Source: an uncultured Flavobacteriaceae bacterium (GTDB lineage Bacteria > Bacteroidota > Bacteroidia > Flavobacteriales > Flavobacteriaceae). From it: DNA of 64,000 nt. Each line of letters opens with the position of its first letter. The stretch's first letter is position 1. This document shows, in pieces, positions 44,696 to 54,829 of the stretch. The stretch covers positions 62,001 to 126,000 of the forward strand of contig CANMSA010000006.1 in assembly GCA_947500385.1 (NCBI GenBank), written 5' to 3'. A program made the position numbers and the translations under genes. Below the pieces are notes generated by a model. That model saw only the letters and a list, made by a program, of their open reading frames with translations. It did not search any database and had not been told where the DNA came from.

Positions 44696-45799
44696 ATGAA
44701 GGAAATAAAGTCGATTATCAAGCTCTATAATACTTTGAAAGGTTCTGGGGAAAAATGTGCCATCGCCCAAGTCGTACGGGTAGAGGAATCTTCGTACCGC
44801 AGGGAAGGAGCACGAATGTTGGTATTTGAGTCGGGTGTTTTCGAAGGAGGTATAAGTGGTGGCTGTCTCGAAGGGGATGCCCTGCAAAGGTCCCAAATAG
44901 CCATTTTGAAACAACAGCCTTCTATCGTTACCTACGATACTTCAAAAGAGAAAGAAATAGGCGTAGGCCTGGGATGCAATGGTGTTATCGATGTATTGAT
45001 TTCCCCGATTACGGAAGAAGCGCCCTTAATGGGCATGCTACAGAAGTGTATTTCGGAACGGGGAGAGCATGTAATCGCCACGATTACCGCGCTTCGGGGA
45101 TTTGATACCGTTCAATTGGGTCAGAGTTTTTATTATGACGCCGATGCTTCTACCGTGAATGATTGTGCCGACCCTAGATTACAAGGTTTTATTCTTGAAA
45201 AGGTTACTGATGTACTGAAAAAGAACAAGTCAAAAACCTATGATTTTCAGGAAGGTACGGAAGCTGCCAGTATCTTTATAGAATTGATTCCTCCGCAATT
45301 CCATTTGGCCATCTACGGTGATAACTACGACGTATATCCTTTGTTGGAAATGGCCAGGGTACTCGATTGGGATGTAAGTCTGGTGGGTAACATTCAAAAG
45401 CTGAAGAAAGAAAAGTTGCAATCGGTGCAAGGCCTGTATCCCAAAGATGGTGAGGAACGCCCTGCAATCGACCATCGCACCGCCGTTCTTTTGATGGCGC
45501 ATGATTTCAAGACCGATGCGGCCAATTTGCAAACACTTATTAAAAGTGACGCTCCCTACATAGCTTCCTTGGGGCCTCGCAAGCGATTTGATAAAATGGT
45601 CCGGGAGTTTGAAGAAAGGGGTATCGTTTTCTCTCAAGAGGAGTTAGATCGTGTTTTTGCCCCCTGTGGACTTGAAATAGGGGCGAATACACCCGAAGAA
45701 ATAGCGACCAGCATTTTTGGGGAAATTTTAAGCGTGTTTTCAGGAAAACAGGGTGGGATGCTACGCACTAAAAAAGGACCTATTCACGAACGCGCCTAG
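44696..45799 (+). CDS. xdhC: XdhC-family molybdenum-cofactor sulfuration/insertion protein
   Basis: The 367-residue product has the XdhC/CoxI N-terminal domain: CAIAQVVRVEESSYRREGAR, then FEGGISGGCLEGDALQRSQI and VGLGCNGVIDVLISPI. A Rossmann-like C-terminal domain follows: FHLAIYGDNYDVYPLLEMAR, AVLLMAHDFKTDAANLQTLI and YIASLGPRKRFDKMV, ending IFGEILSVFSGKQGG. In Rhodobacter capsulatus XdhC binds the cofactor, lets it be sulfurated and hands it to the apo-enzyme. From position it should serve the IorAB-like enzyme, leaving the second XdhC-type protein (CoxF) for CO dehydrogenase. It ends exactly where the convergent gene ends. Confidence 0.9.
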   Translation: MKEIKSIIKLYNTLKGSGEKCAIAQVVRVEESSYRREGARMLVFESGVFEGGISGGCLEGDALQRSQIAILKQQPSIVTYDTSKEKEIGVGLGCNGVIDVLISPITEEAPLMGMLQKCISERGEHVIATITALRGFDTVQLGQSFYYDADASTVNDCADPRLQGFILEKVTDVLKKNKSKTYDFQEGTEAASIFIELIPPQFHLAIYGDNYDVYPLLEMARVLDWDVSLVGNIQKLKKEKLQSVQGLYPKDGEERPAIDHRTAVLLMAHDFKTDAANLQTLIKSDAPYIASLGPRKRFDKMVREFEERGIVFSQEELDRVFAPCGLEIGANTPEEIATSIFGEILSVFSGKQGGMLRTKKGPIHERA

Positions 45800-46768
45800 T
45801 TACCCGTTTGGTAACGCCTGTAAATCATATATGAGTAGTTTGGTACGTTTCAACGAATCTGGTTCGGGGAAACTAAGTGTTTTTTGATCCAAAAATTCAA
45901 GATTGGAATTCCCGATAACTACCGCTTGGTTCCCGTTGATACAAAAGGTCAAGGGTACCTTTAGCTCTTTGTTATCGCGATCTATTACCTCAATGGCCGT
46001 TATCCTGTCTTGTTGGGGGTTTAGGACCAGTTTTCGAAAATTATGCAAGGGAATCTGAAGCCCGTTTTGAATCCCGTATAAATGACCCTTGTAAAATTCA
46101 AGTCCATCGATACCCTGCGACTCCCCTTGTATATCCGGCTCGTTCAAAAAGGATTTGGTCGCAATGTCAATAACCCGTACGCCTTTCGAAAAACTCGCGA
46201 CGTACAGTTTGGTATTGTCTTCTGAAATAGCAATCCCATTTGGGGATTCAATTTCATTGGAGCGTATGAACAGCTTCAAAGAATCGGCATTTGGTGCCAG
46301 CGAATATACCGATGAATCAAATGAATCGGTCACATACAAAGTACCATCCTCCGCTAGTATTAAATCATTTAACAAATGCGTATGCTTTTCATCTTGTAAG
46401 TCATAGCGCTGTAGCAGTTTAGCAGACTTTAAATCAAACGTAAACAGGGAAGTCAAAGAATCGGGGACGGCGGCATAGGCGCCAAGTGCATGTACGAGAC
46501 CGCGTTGATCATCGACCAAAATGCCAACTCCAGGGGCATATCCATCTTGGTGGGCGGCGATAAAATCTTCCTGCTTTCCGGATGTTTCATCTACCCTAAT
46601 GATTTTTGATTTAGCAACACTGGTCAGGAAATAGGCACCTTCGTTTTTGGAATATGCAATGCCTTCAGGAACCAACTCCTTATCGTCTAACACGTAAAAC
46701 GTACGGGTATTATCTTCACAGCCAAAAAGAGTAAGGGTAACCGCAATGGCAATAATGAACCGGTTCAT
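45800..46768 (-). CDS. SMP-30/gluconolactonase-like beta-propeller lipoprotein
   Basis: The 322-residue product has a lipoprotein leader (IIAIAVTLTLFGC). The rest is repeated beta-propeller strands: LVPEGIAYSKNEGAYFLTSV, HLLNDLILAEDGTLYVTDSF and SPNGIAISEDNTKLYVASFS. This is the SMP-30/gluconolactonase/YWTD-like layout, and the Asp/Asn positions of the metal site are plausible but not complete by eye. Location is the envelope. Function and link to the molybdenum genes are unknown. Confidence 0.75.
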   Translation of the reverse strand: MNRFIIAIAVTLTLFGCEDNTRTFYVLDDKELVPEGIAYSKNEGAYFLTSVAKSKIIRVDETSGKQEDFIAAHQDGYAPGVGILVDDQRGLVHALGAYAAVPDSLTSLFTFDLKSAKLLQRYDLQDEKHTHLLNDLILAEDGTLYVTDSFDSSVYSLAPNADSLKLFIRSNEIESPNGIAISEDNTKLYVASFSKGVRVIDIATKSFLNEPDIQGESQGIDGLEFYKGHLYGIQNGLQIPLHNFRKLVLNPQQDRITAIEVIDRDNKELKVPLTFCINGNQAVVIGNSNLEFLDQKTLSFPEPDSLKRTKLLIYDLQALPNG

Positions 46769-46907
46769 TTATGTTGGATTAGCAAGAAGTTGTATATTTA
46801 AAAATACACAAATTGCACTGCGTATACCCGCTGCGTTCGGTTAAAACGGCGTTAAAATTTCAGGTGTGCAAAAAAGCGGTATTGATAAATAAAAGGGGCG
46901 GTTCTGC

Positions 46908-48479
46908 TTATTTGGTGTGTTTTTCATAGAGCGATTCTCCCTGGATCGGCCAAAATTGAAATTCAGGCAGCGTAAACTCTTTTGGGAGTTGTTTTTTGAA
47001 TGCTTCGAATTCGGTATGTTCAAAATCAATGTTCATAAATTCATACACTGAATCGGTGAGCTCCCGGTTCGCAAAAATCAATGCTCTTTTTGCATTATGG
47101 AACCCTCTTTTAATGGTGAGTAGGTGTCCCTTGTTCAATGTTTCCATTAAAAAAGTGGCATTATCATATGGCGTACTGAGGTCCATATCTCCTTGGATCA
47201 GCAGCAATGGGATATCATGCACCTTATGTAATCTAAACGCATCCTCTACTTTAGGGGACGGGCATATGTCCCTAGTAGCAGTATAGTGTTGGTTTATATC
47301 ACCCAGCCATTTGACGGCAGGTCGTTTTTTTAAAATAGCTTCCCGCTTTTTTGAAATCCCAAGACTATTGTTTACGAGCGGGTCGATCATGAGGGAACTC
47401 GAATTATAGATACGTCCATATGAGAGCATTGCCAAATACCTGAAATCACCATGGTACATTTCTGTGATATACTTGGGCCATGATTCTATTTCTGCACTAT
47501 AGGATTGCACCCTTGGGTTCAGTTTGTTGAACCGTAAATCGTCCGCACCGACCACGATCGTTACATCCCTGCCATCATCAAACCCTTTTAAGACTACGGT
47601 TTCTGGGTGCCGTTCCAAACGTTCGATCACCGTTTTGAAAGCTTCGACCAACCCAATTTTGGGTAGGCTTCTAGAAACATTGGGGTCTTGTTGTGCATAG
47701 GCCTCTATCTTTTCGAAAACTTCCCAAATCCCCTGAGGGTCATCATAGTTGTGATCTAAGGGTTCTACTCCTGAGAACAGGGCCCTATCAACATGTAATG
47801 GATAGCGTTGTATATATCCCAACGCCCACTGGGAGGCAAAACTATTGCCTATTAGTGCTATTTTCTCGGTTTTTAGATGTGTGCGTACCGCTTCGATATC
47901 ATCGACAAAATGGAGAATGTCGTACCCCCGTAGGTCTATCCCGTTTTTAGTATACACTGCAATACTTTCTGTATAGGCGGCTTTTCTTTTGTCGTTTCTA
48001 AGGTTGGGGTCGAAGGGTGTTTCCAAGCTACCGCCATTGTTCCATTTATATTTAAATTGCGGTATTTGCATTCCGGGAGTATCCGGGTTTCCACGTTGGT
48101 TAATGAGTATTACATCTCGGTTTTGGTTGACAAAATCCAATTCATAGCGCCATGCCTCCGCACGTTTGCCATCATAGAAAACTTTAACGGAATAGGGTTC
48201 TCCAGGTCCGGCTCCTAGAAAAACTACCGGTGGTAGGGTAGCGGTCCCCTTCGCTGGAAAATGAAAGAAGTGCAACGGTATTTTTCTACTAGTTTCGCTG
48301 TTCCGGTTTTCCGGTACGAACAGCATATTTTCAGTGCCCGTGAACGACCAATCATCGTCGGCAACATATACGGGTAGGGAAACAACAAAGTCATTTGAAT
48401 CTTTTTGGACGGTCGTGTACTGGCCTTGACCGTGGGCAGCTGGTAATATGAGCAGCAGGGTGAGAAACATGTTTTTCAT
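46908..48479 (-). CDS. secreted alpha/beta hydrolase (proline iminopeptidase-like)
   Basis: The ATG at 48479 gives 523 residues with a signal peptide (FLTLLLILPAAHGQ); the longer frame reads intergenic sequence. VVFLGAGPGEPYSVKVFYDG and DVILINQRGNPDTPGMQ match the oxyanion and strand regions of tripeptidyl-aminopeptidase/proline-iminopeptidase hydrolases. IALIGNSFASQWALG holds the GxSxx nucleophile. LLIQGDMDLSTPYD carries the Asp and KRGFHNAKR the His. Substrate is unknown. The AraC-type regulator gene lies 56 bases upstream on the same strand and may control it. Confidence 0.83.
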   Translation of the reverse strand: MKNMFLTLLLILPAAHGQGQYTTVQKDSNDFVVSLPVYVADDDWSFTGTENMLFVPENRNSETSRKIPLHFFHFPAKGTATLPPVVFLGAGPGEPYSVKVFYDGKRAEAWRYELDFVNQNRDVILINQRGNPDTPGMQIPQFKYKWNNGGSLETPFDPNLRNDKRKAAYTESIAVYTKNGIDLRGYDILHFVDDIEAVRTHLKTEKIALIGNSFASQWALGYIQRYPLHVDRALFSGVEPLDHNYDDPQGIWEVFEKIEAYAQQDPNVSRSLPKIGLVEAFKTVIERLERHPETVVLKGFDDGRDVTIVVGADDLRFNKLNPRVQSYSAEIESWPKYITEMYHGDFRYLAMLSYGRIYNSSSLMIDPLVNNSLGISKKREAILKKRPAVKWLGDINQHYTATRDICPSPKVEDAFRLHKVHDIPLLLIQGDMDLSTPYDNATFLMETLNKGHLLTIKRGFHNAKRALIFANRELTDSVYEFMNIDFEHTEFEAFKKQLPKEFTLPEFQFWPIQGESLYEKHTK

Positions 48480-48535
48480 TCCACAAAAATAGTGCGGGAA
48501 GGAACACCGGTCTTGTAGAATTGAGACAAGCCCGC

Positions 48536-49372
48536 CTACAGTTTCCAAAAAAGGATATCGTCGACGATTTCTAATTTTTCAAAGAGTTGTTTTGGTGTCA
48601 AATCGCTTCTATATTTAATATGATGGTTAAAGTCGGCTTGATCGTAGTACTGGCTATCAAGGGCGATTTTTGAGAGGTGTTTGGTATCCTTTTGTTTTTG
48701 AAAATTGAGCAAGGCCTTCCTAAACCGTATCACTGCAGTATACTCCTCGAGGGAATACCCAAGGTGCTTCTTGAACCTCCTTAAGAGGGTTCTGCGATTC
48801 ATATTCAATTGATGCGCAAGTGCGGATACTTTGATAGGTTCAGTGTTGTGTTGTAGTAAGTCAATGGCCTTTAATATCTCCGGAAATTCAAAAGACCGGT
48901 AACGTTCCATTAAAAAAGCATCCATCAAATCACGTTTACGCTCCAGGGAGGGGGTGTCGTAAACCACATCCAAACAACGTTCGAATGATTCCCCAAAAGC
49001 ATCGAACATGGAAAAGTGAAGTTGTAAAAGTATGGACAAAGGCTGATTTAAAAAATGATTGATCCCACCCGGATAGAATACAATGGCAAGCCTGTTCAAT
49101 GGACCATGGAAGGTAACTTCTTGATACTTATCTACCAGACCCACCAATAATTGGGTATAGCGATTATTCCGTTCAAAATGCTGTGTTCGATAGCGTCCTT
49201 TTGCGGTAGTGACCGAATTCCGATAAATACTTATGGTAGTCGTGATATTCTGGTAAAACGTAACCTTAGAATAAAAATTGGCGTCCGGGGAGGCATGCAC
49301 ATAATACCCTTTAATCCATTTTTGTAACAAGGGGATGGCGGGACGAATGAATTTCACATGACCAATTTCCAT
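48536..49372 (-). CDS. AraC-family transcriptional regulator
   Basis: The 278-residue product has a sensory N-terminal half without a clear cupin motif and a C-terminal AraC DNA-binding domain of about 165-270. The first HTH is VSALAHQLNMNRRTLLRRFK. The second is HLSKIALDSQYYDQADFNHH. The N-terminal DUF6597-like segments (FIRPAIPLLQKWIKGYYV; IVFYPGGINHFL) are common in Bacteroidota. It is followed by the alpha/beta hydrolase gene. The effector is unknown, and nothing ties it to the molybdenum genes beyond position. Confidence 0.9.
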   Translation of the reverse strand: MEIGHVKFIRPAIPLLQKWIKGYYVHASPDANFYSKVTFYQNITTTISIYRNSVTTAKGRYRTQHFERNNRYTQLLVGLVDKYQEVTFHGPLNRLAIVFYPGGINHFLNQPLSILLQLHFSMFDAFGESFERCLDVVYDTPSLERKRDLMDAFLMERYRSFEFPEILKAIDLLQHNTEPIKVSALAHQLNMNRRTLLRRFKKHLGYSLEEYTAVIRFRKALLNFQKQKDTKHLSKIALDSQYYDQADFNHHIKYRSDLTPKQLFEKLEIVDDILFWKL

Positions 49373-49403
49373 TCAAAAAGAGTTTTAAGTTGTATCAAAA
49401 CCT

Positions 49404-50579
49404 TTACGCGCGTCGTTCCCATAAAATGTTGCTTTCCCTTAGTTTGAAAACTTCTTCTTTAATGATGTTTATGGTTTTTTCTACTTCTTCTTTTGTAGTA
49501 TAACGCCCCATACTTAATCTCAAAGAAGCAAATGCTAAACTATGTGCCACTCCCATTGCCCTTAACACGTGTGACGGGGTAGTGGATGCAGAATTACAGG
49601 CCGATCCATTTGAAACGGCCAGCTGTCTGCTCAATGCACTTAAAAGATTGCTGCCGTCTACATATGGAAACGAAACATGTACCGTATTTGGTAATCGTGC
49701 ACCGACACCACTATTGGAAACTGCCAGTTCAATTGTAAGGAGCCCCTTTTCCAATTGTTCTCTAAGACTTTTTAAGCGTTCCGTTTCTTGCGGAAGGTCT
49801 TCGTAGACGAGAGTAATGGCCTTGGCCAAGCCTACGATCAGCGGCGTATTGATGGTACCGCCCCGTTGCCCTTTTTGTTGTCCTCCCCCTTGTATGAGGC
49901 TGGGTAGTGCCCCGTAATTTTCATTCTCTCTACAGTAGACCAGACCTATTCCCTTGGGCCCATAGATCTTATGCCCTGAAAAACAGGCAAAATCTACGAG
50001 GCTAAGAACCTGTGTGAGATCAATTTTGCCAAGGGCCTGGGTAGTATCCGAAAACAAACGACTTCCGTTTTCGTGAACCATGTGCGCAATTTCAGCTAAA
50101 GGCTGTACAATGCCCGTTTCATTGTTCGCAAACATAATGGACACCAATATAGTATCTGTCCGTAAGGATTTTTGTAAATCATCCAGTGATATTTGTCCGT
50201 CGCTATTCACATCCAAGTAGGTGATTTCACAACCCTCCGATGCCAGATGGGCACAACAATCTAATACCGCTTTATGTTCGGCTTTTGTGGTAATAATATG
50301 CCGCCCCTTGGTCCGCATTTTTTTTACCGTTCCTTTCAACACCATATTGATACTCTCTGTGGCCCCAGAGGTATAAATGAGACTGGTCGTCGCCACTCCT
50401 AACGCACTTGCAATACGAGCAGTAGCATCTTCCACGGCACTTTTAGCCAACCAACCATACGGGTGGTGGCCGCTCGAGGGGTTCCCAAAGTCCGAATTGA
50501 AATAGGGGAGCATGGCCGCCACGACTTCTTCACGACAAGGCGTGGTGGCATTGTAATCAAAATAGAGTTGGGCGTACAT
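49404..50579 (-). CDS. cysteine desulfurase (NifS/IscS-like)
   Basis: The ATG at 50579 gives 391 residues starting MYAQLYFDYNATTPCREEVV, the standard start of this family; the longer frame adds 20 residues of unrelated sequence. FGNPSSGHHPYGWLAKSAVE, a TSGATESINMVLKG segment, FANNETGIVQPLAEIAHM and the PLP lysine in CFSGHKIYGPKGIGL are present. The catalytic Cys is in AVSNGSACNSASTTPSHVL. It turns cysteine into alanine plus enzyme-bound persulfide. A NifS-type protein next to XDH maturation genes supplies sulfur to the XdhC-bound cofactor in R. capsulatus, and the same is likely here. Confidence 0.92.
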   Translation of the reverse strand: MYAQLYFDYNATTPCREEVVAAMLPYFNSDFGNPSSGHHPYGWLAKSAVEDATARIASALGVATTSLIYTSGATESINMVLKGTVKKMRTKGRHIITTKAEHKAVLDCCAHLASEGCEITYLDVNSDGQISLDDLQKSLRTDTILVSIMFANNETGIVQPLAEIAHMVHENGSRLFSDTTQALGKIDLTQVLSLVDFACFSGHKIYGPKGIGLVYCRENENYGALPSLIQGGGQQKGQRGGTINTPLIVGLAKAITLVYEDLPQETERLKSLREQLEKGLLTIELAVSNSGVGARLPNTVHVSFPYVDGSNLLSALSRQLAVSNGSACNSASTTPSHVLRAMGVAHSLAFASLRLSMGRYTTKEEVEKTINIIKEEVFKLRESNILWERRA

Positions 50580-50805
50580 TGTTCTCAGTTTTTTAACAAA
50601 GGCAAATTGGATACATGCAATCCGACGAAACCACATCAATAGGCATTAGACTTTCTATGCCGAATTGTTTACAGGAACTCCAGCTATGGAATTCATTTTT
50701 AAATATACATATTCTTACTAAACCGTAAAGTGGGGTATTAAATGCTACCCAAAAAGGGTTTTTCTTACTTGAAATTAGTAAATCATCACCTATGACTGCT
50801 TCGAA

Positions 50806-50836
50806 TTGTCAAATCAAAATAAAAACAATATATTTA
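50806..50836 (+). promoter_or_regulatory. candidate promoter of the cox operon
   Basis: TTG at 50806-50808 is followed after 20 bases by TATATTTA at 50829-50836, one mismatch from the flavobacterial TAnnTTTG. The coxM ATG is 33 bases downstream. The spacing is the same as in the candidate promoter at 16252. The surrounding 290 bases hold no gene. Confidence 0.4.
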
Positions 50837-50869
50837 TTGCATACCTCATAAATTAATTCCTAAAAAAGT

Positions 50870-51739
50870 ATGATTCCAGCTAATTTCACCTATCACAAGG
50901 CCTCTTCCGTAAAAGAAGCGATCGCCTTGGCGGAAACGCATGGGGATGAAGCGAAGTACATGTCTGGGGGGCATAGTCTGCTGCCCATGATGAAACTCCG
51001 GTTCGCCACTCCAGAGCACATTATTGATATCAGTAAAATAGAAGGCCTTTCCTATCTAAAGGAAGAAGGTGATGTTCTTAAAATTGGGGCTTTGACGACC
51101 CAAACGGAGATGGAACACGATTCGAACATTAAGGAACATTATCCAATTTTTTCCGATGCGATCAAGTTAACAGCCGACCCCTCGGTTCGAAACGTTGGAA
51201 CCATCGGCGGGAATATTGCCCATGGGGATGCTGCCAATGATCAACCTGCCCTGATGCTTGCTATGCGGGCGACGGTGGTTGCGGAAGGAACAGACGGACA
51301 GAAATCGATTCCCATCGATGAATTCTTTCATGGATTTTATATGACCGCTTTGGGACCTTCGGACGTATTGGTAGAGATTCAAGTTCCTAAAGCTACCAAG
51401 GGAAGTGGAGGCGCCTATCACAAGGTTGAACGCAAAGTAGGCGACTATGCCACTGCCGGGGTCGCGGTTTATGTAACGCTCGACAATGATGGGGTGTGCA
51501 GTCAGATTGGCATCGGCTTAACCAACGTAAGTGCCGTTCCTATGCGGCTAGACAGGGGAGAAGAACTCTTGCGAGGTAAGAAGATTACGGACGATTTAAT
51601 TGAACAGGTCGGGGCCATGGCCGGTGAGGATTGTGAGCCCACATCCGACTTGCGAGGATCGGAAGCCTATAAAAGGGCCATTGTTAACACCATTACCAAG
51701 CGCATGATTCGATTGGCATTGGAAAGAGCACAACACTAA
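50870..51739 (+). CDS. coxM: CO dehydrogenase medium (FAD) subunit
   Basis: The 289-residue product starts [20 protein letters not shown], close to characterised CoxM. The FAD-pyrophosphate loops are [14 protein letters not shown] (equivalent of AGGHS) and [20 protein letters not shown] (TIGGN). The C-terminal domain shows [19 protein letters not shown] and [20 protein letters not shown]. It takes electrons from the Fe-S subunit to FAD and on to the quinone pool. It is the first gene of coxM-S-L, in the canonical order. Confidence 0.93.
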   Translation: MIPANFTYHKASSVKEAIALAETHGDEAKYMSGGHSLLPMMKLRFATPEHIIDISKIEGLSYLKEEGDVLKIGALTTQTEMEHDSNIKEHYPIFSDAIKLTADPSVRNVGTIGGNIAHGDAANDQPALMLAMRATVVAEGTDGQKSIPIDEFFHGFYMTALGPSDVLVEIQVPKATKGSGGAYHKVERKVGDYATAGVAVYVTLDNDGVCSQIGIGLTNVSAVPMRLDRGEELLRGKKITDDLIEQVGAMAGEDCEPTSDLRGSEAYKRAIVNTITKRMIRLALERAQH

Positions 51740-51750
51740 AAAAAATTGAA

Positions 51751-52236
51751 ATGAAGCATACAATATCAATGACAATCAATGGGGCCCCTGTAACAGCGGA
51801 GGTAGATTCGCGCTTGCTTTTGGTCCATTTTATACGAGAAAACCTAGACCTCACAGGAACACATATCGGTTGTGATACTTCCAACTGTGGTGCCTGTACT
51901 ATTTTGCTGGATGGAAAATCGATAAAATCGTGTACCTATTTAGCAGTTCGTGCCGATGGCGCCGAGATTACGACCATTGAAGGTTTGGCGGCCGAAGGTA
52001 CCAATCACCCGTTACAACAAGCTTTTCATGACCAACACGGACTCCATTGTGGTTTTTGTACCCCGGGAATGATTATGCGTTCGGTAGATTTGTTAAAGAA
52101 CAATCCGAATCCTACCGAAGAAGAAATACGGTGGGGCATTTCGGGTAATTTGTGCCGCTGTACGGGCTACAATAATATTGTAAAGTCGGTACAACAGGCC
52201 GCAAAAGAAATGCAAAGCGAATCAGAATCAGTCTAA
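51751..52236 (+). CDS. coxS: CO dehydrogenase small ([2Fe-2S]) subunit
   Basis: The 161-residue product has two [2Fe-2S] sites. The N-terminal ferredoxin site has Cys41, Cys46, Cys49 and Cys61 ([17 protein letters not shown]...SC). The C-terminal site is [19 protein letters not shown] and [15 protein letters not shown]. This matches CoxS of aerobic CO dehydrogenases, which carries electrons from molybdenum to FAD. It follows coxM by 11 bases and precedes coxL by 18. Confidence 0.94.
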   Translation: MKHTISMTINGAPVTAEVDSRLLLVHFIRENLDLTGTHIGCDTSNCGACTILLDGKSIKSCTYLAVRADGAEITTIEGLAAEGTNHPLQQAFHDQHGLHCGFCTPGMIMRSVDLLKNNPNPTEEEIRWGISGNLCRCTGYNNIVKSVQQAAKEMQSESESV

Positions 52237-52254
52237 CCTCCTAAATAGAAAACT

Positions 52255-54612
52255 ATGTTTAAATGTAAAACATCGGCAGAGGTTGGCGGCATGGGCCACT
52301 CTGTAAAACGAAAAGAAGATGCCCGCTTTTTACACGGGAAAGGCAATTATGTGGATGACGTGAAACTACCAGGACAACTAACCATGGTGATGGTCCGTAG
52401 TCCGTATGCCTATGCCAAGATAAAAAGTATCAATAAGGAAAAAGCGTTGGCCATACCAGGGGTATTGGCCGTAATCACGGGAGAAGACCTGGCCCAGTAC
52501 AACTTGCATTGGATGCCAACACTATTATCCGATACGCAGATGGTATTGCCCACCGATACGGTGATGCACCAGTCTCAAGAGGTATGTGCGGTCATCGCTA
52601 CCGATCGTTATGTGGCCGTGGACGGAGCGGAAGCGGTCGAAGTGGATTATGAGCCGATGCAGGCCATCGTGGATCCTTTTAAGGCATTGGATGACGATGC
52701 CCCTCTGCTACGGCCCGATAAGGAAGGGCAAGAGGACAATCAAATATACCACTGGGAACGTGGGGATCGCGCGAAGACCGACGAGGTAATCGCCAATGCC
52801 GATGTTGTGGTCAAAGAACGCATTTATCTTCCAAGAATTCACGTAGCTTCTATTGAAACATGTGGTTGCGTAGCGAGTTATGATAAGGATACTCAGAAAT
52901 TGCTGGTCTACTTGACCACGCAGGCACCCCATGCCATTCGTACCGTGGTAGCGTTGGTGGCAGGACATGTAGGGTTGTCAGAGGAAAAAATACGAATCAT
53001 TTCTCCGGATATCGGAGGTGGTTTCGGAGGTAAAGTGCCGGTTTACCCAGCCTATGTGGTGGCCATTGCGGCGACCTTCCTGATCGGAAAACCGGTAAAG
53101 TGGATCGAAGACCGTTCAGAGAACTTGGTCAATGGTTTTGCACGGGATTATCATATGGATTGTGAACTCGCAGCTACCAAGGAAGGAAAAATACAGGCCT
53201 TTAAAGTTTCTACGCTGGCCGATCATGGCTATACCGATTCTTCGGCCAATCCGTCGAAGTATCCTACAGGAATGTTCTCGATTTGCACCGGATCCTATGA
53301 TTATGAGCATGCCTTTGCCGAATTGGACGCGGTGTACACCAATAAAGCACCTGGGGGAGTGGCCTATCGTTGCTCCTTTCGCGTAACCGAAGCCGTGCAT
53401 GCCATTGAACGAATGGTGGATAAACTCGCCGCTAAAATTGAGAAAGACCCTGCCTTGTTGCGTTTGGAGAATTTCATCAAGAAAGAGCAATTCCCCTATG
53501 ATTCCCCATTGGGTTGGAGCTATGATAGTGGGGACTATGAGGCAACGCTGAAAAAGGCGATGGACATGATCGGCTATGACAATTACAAAAAAGAACAGGC
53601 CGAAAAAAGGGCGCAGGGGAAATTAATGGGCATCGGAATCTGCACCTTTACGGAGGTTGTAGGCGCCGGACCCTCCAAAGATTTTGATATTTTGGGAATA
53701 GCGATGTTCGATAGTGCGGAGATTCGCGTACATCCTACGGGAAAAGCCTTGGCACGTTTCGGGACCAAATCGCAAGGGCAGGGTCATGAGACCACTTACG
53801 CCCAAATTTTGGCAGAAGAACTGGGAATACCCTATACCGACATTGAAATTGATGAGGGCGATACCGATACCGCCCCGTATGGTTTGGGAACCTATGCAAG
53901 TAGAAGTACCCCGACCGCTGGTGCCGCTGCGGCCATTGCCGCTCGTAAATTAAGAGATAAGGGAAAGAAAATCGCGGCGCATTTGTTGGAAGTGAGCGAA
54001 GAAGACATTGAGTGGGAAGTAGGTAAGTATTTTGTGAAAGGGGCTCCCGAAAAATCAAAAACCATCCAGGATGTGGCATTTGCGGCATATACGAACATTC
54101 CACCCGGAATGGAACCTGGTTTTGAAGCCACTCATTACTATGACCCACCAAATTTAACGTTCCCGAACGGGGCGTATATCTGCGTGGTCGAGGTAGAACA
54201 AGAAACCGGTGCTATTGACGTAAAACGTTTCGTCGCTATCGATGATTGCGGTAATATCATCAACCCAATGATCGTTGAAGGCCAGGTGCATGGTGGTTTA
54301 ACACAGGGTATCGCCCCGGCCATGTACGAGGGAATCGAGTATGATGACGAAGGGAATGTATTGAACGGAACCTTAATGGATTATCTAGTGCCCACCGCGG
54401 TAGAATCCCCTCATTGGGAAACAGGGCATACGATCACACCTTCACCACATCATCCGTTGGGCGCTAAGGGAGTTGCAGAATCCCCGACCGTTGGAGCACC
54501 ACCGGCCATTGCGAATGCCATTATCGATGCGTTGGCTCCGCTTGGGATCAAACATCTTGATATCCCGATTACCCCTGCCAAAGTGTGGGAAGCTATTCAA
54601 GCGCATAGTTAA
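52255..54612 (+). CDS. coxL: form I aerobic CO dehydrogenase large (Mo-Cu) subunit
   Basis: The 785-residue product carries the active-site loop VAYRCSFR with Cys373. This is the form I signature AYxCSFR; the Cys bridges Cu to Mo in the [CuSMoO2] site of the Oligotropha enzyme. Form II (AYRGAGR) is excluded. Cofactor contacts include DIGGGFGGKVPVYPAYVVAI, TKSQGQGHETTYAQILAEEL and LGTYASRSTPTAGAAAA. The catalytic Glu is Glu742 in GAKGVAESPTVG. Long blocks such as GKGNYVDDVKLPG, EVDYEP and ICTGSYDY follow Oligotropha CoxL. It oxidises CO plus water to CO2. Length is slightly below the ~809 of Oligotropha CoxL. Confidence 0.95.
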   Translation: MFKCKTSAEVGGMGHSVKRKEDARFLHGKGNYVDDVKLPGQLTMVMVRSPYAYAKIKSINKEKALAIPGVLAVITGEDLAQYNLHWMPTLLSDTQMVLPTDTVMHQSQEVCAVIATDRYVAVDGAEAVEVDYEPMQAIVDPFKALDDDAPLLRPDKEGQEDNQIYHWERGDRAKTDEVIANADVVVKERIYLPRIHVASIETCGCVASYDKDTQKLLVYLTTQAPHAIRTVVALVAGHVGLSEEKIRIISPDIGGGFGGKVPVYPAYVVAIAATFLIGKPVKWIEDRSENLVNGFARDYHMDCELAATKEGKIQAFKVSTLADHGYTDSSANPSKYPTGMFSICTGSYDYEHAFAELDAVYTNKAPGGVAYRCSFRVTEAVHAIERMVDKLAAKIEKDPALLRLENFIKKEQFPYDSPLGWSYDSGDYEATLKKAMDMIGYDNYKKEQAEKRAQGKLMGIGICTFTEVVGAGPSKDFDILGIAMFDSAEIRVHPTGKALARFGTKSQGQGHETTYAQILAEELGIPYTDIEIDEGDTDTAPYGLGTYASRSTPTAGAAAAIAARKLRDKGKKIAAHLLEVSEEDIEWEVGKYFVKGAPEKSKTIQDVAFAAYTNIPPGMEPGFEATHYYDPPNLTFPNGAYICVVEVEQETGAIDVKRFVAIDDCGNIINPMIVEGQVHGGLTQGIAPAMYEGIEYDDEGNVLNGTLMDYLVPTAVESPHWETGHTITPSPHHPLGAKGVAESPTVGAPPAIANAIIDALAPLGIKHLDIPITPAKVWEAIQAHS

Positions 54613-54829
54613 GAAGTTACAAACCTATCATGGAGCGCAAGTGTCAAGTTTTAATATTTGAATTTGGCACTTGATGCTTTCAATGCACCCACGGTGACGA
54701 TTCCAAATAGGTTTGTGTAGACTTTTTGTATATCAAATGCCTTGGTAAATACATTGAAATCCTGTATACTAAAGAAACAAAACTAAATACATGTTCCCGG
54801 CAGCGGGAAGAAACATTAATTGCTATTGT
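54613..54829. other. coxL-coxG gap with a 17-base word repeated later in the operon
   Basis: The 217-base gap holds no gene. TTTGAATTTGGCACTTG at 54657-54673 recurs with two changes at 56305-56321, in the coxD-coxE gap. A short inverted pair (CAAGTG at 54638, CACTTG at 54668) could form a weak hairpin. An internal promoter or RNA-processing site is possible but not shown. Confidence 0.4.

Noticed and set aside
46908-48548. upstream-extended start of the secreted hydrolase
   Set aside because: The added 23 residues overlap the end of the AraC gene and mask a clean signal peptide that begins at 48479.
52255-54612. CoxL as a form II or generic xanthine dehydrogenase subunit
   Set aside because: The active-site loop is AYRCSFR with the Cu-ligand Cys, not the form II AYRGAGR, and the full coxG-D-E-F set is next to it.
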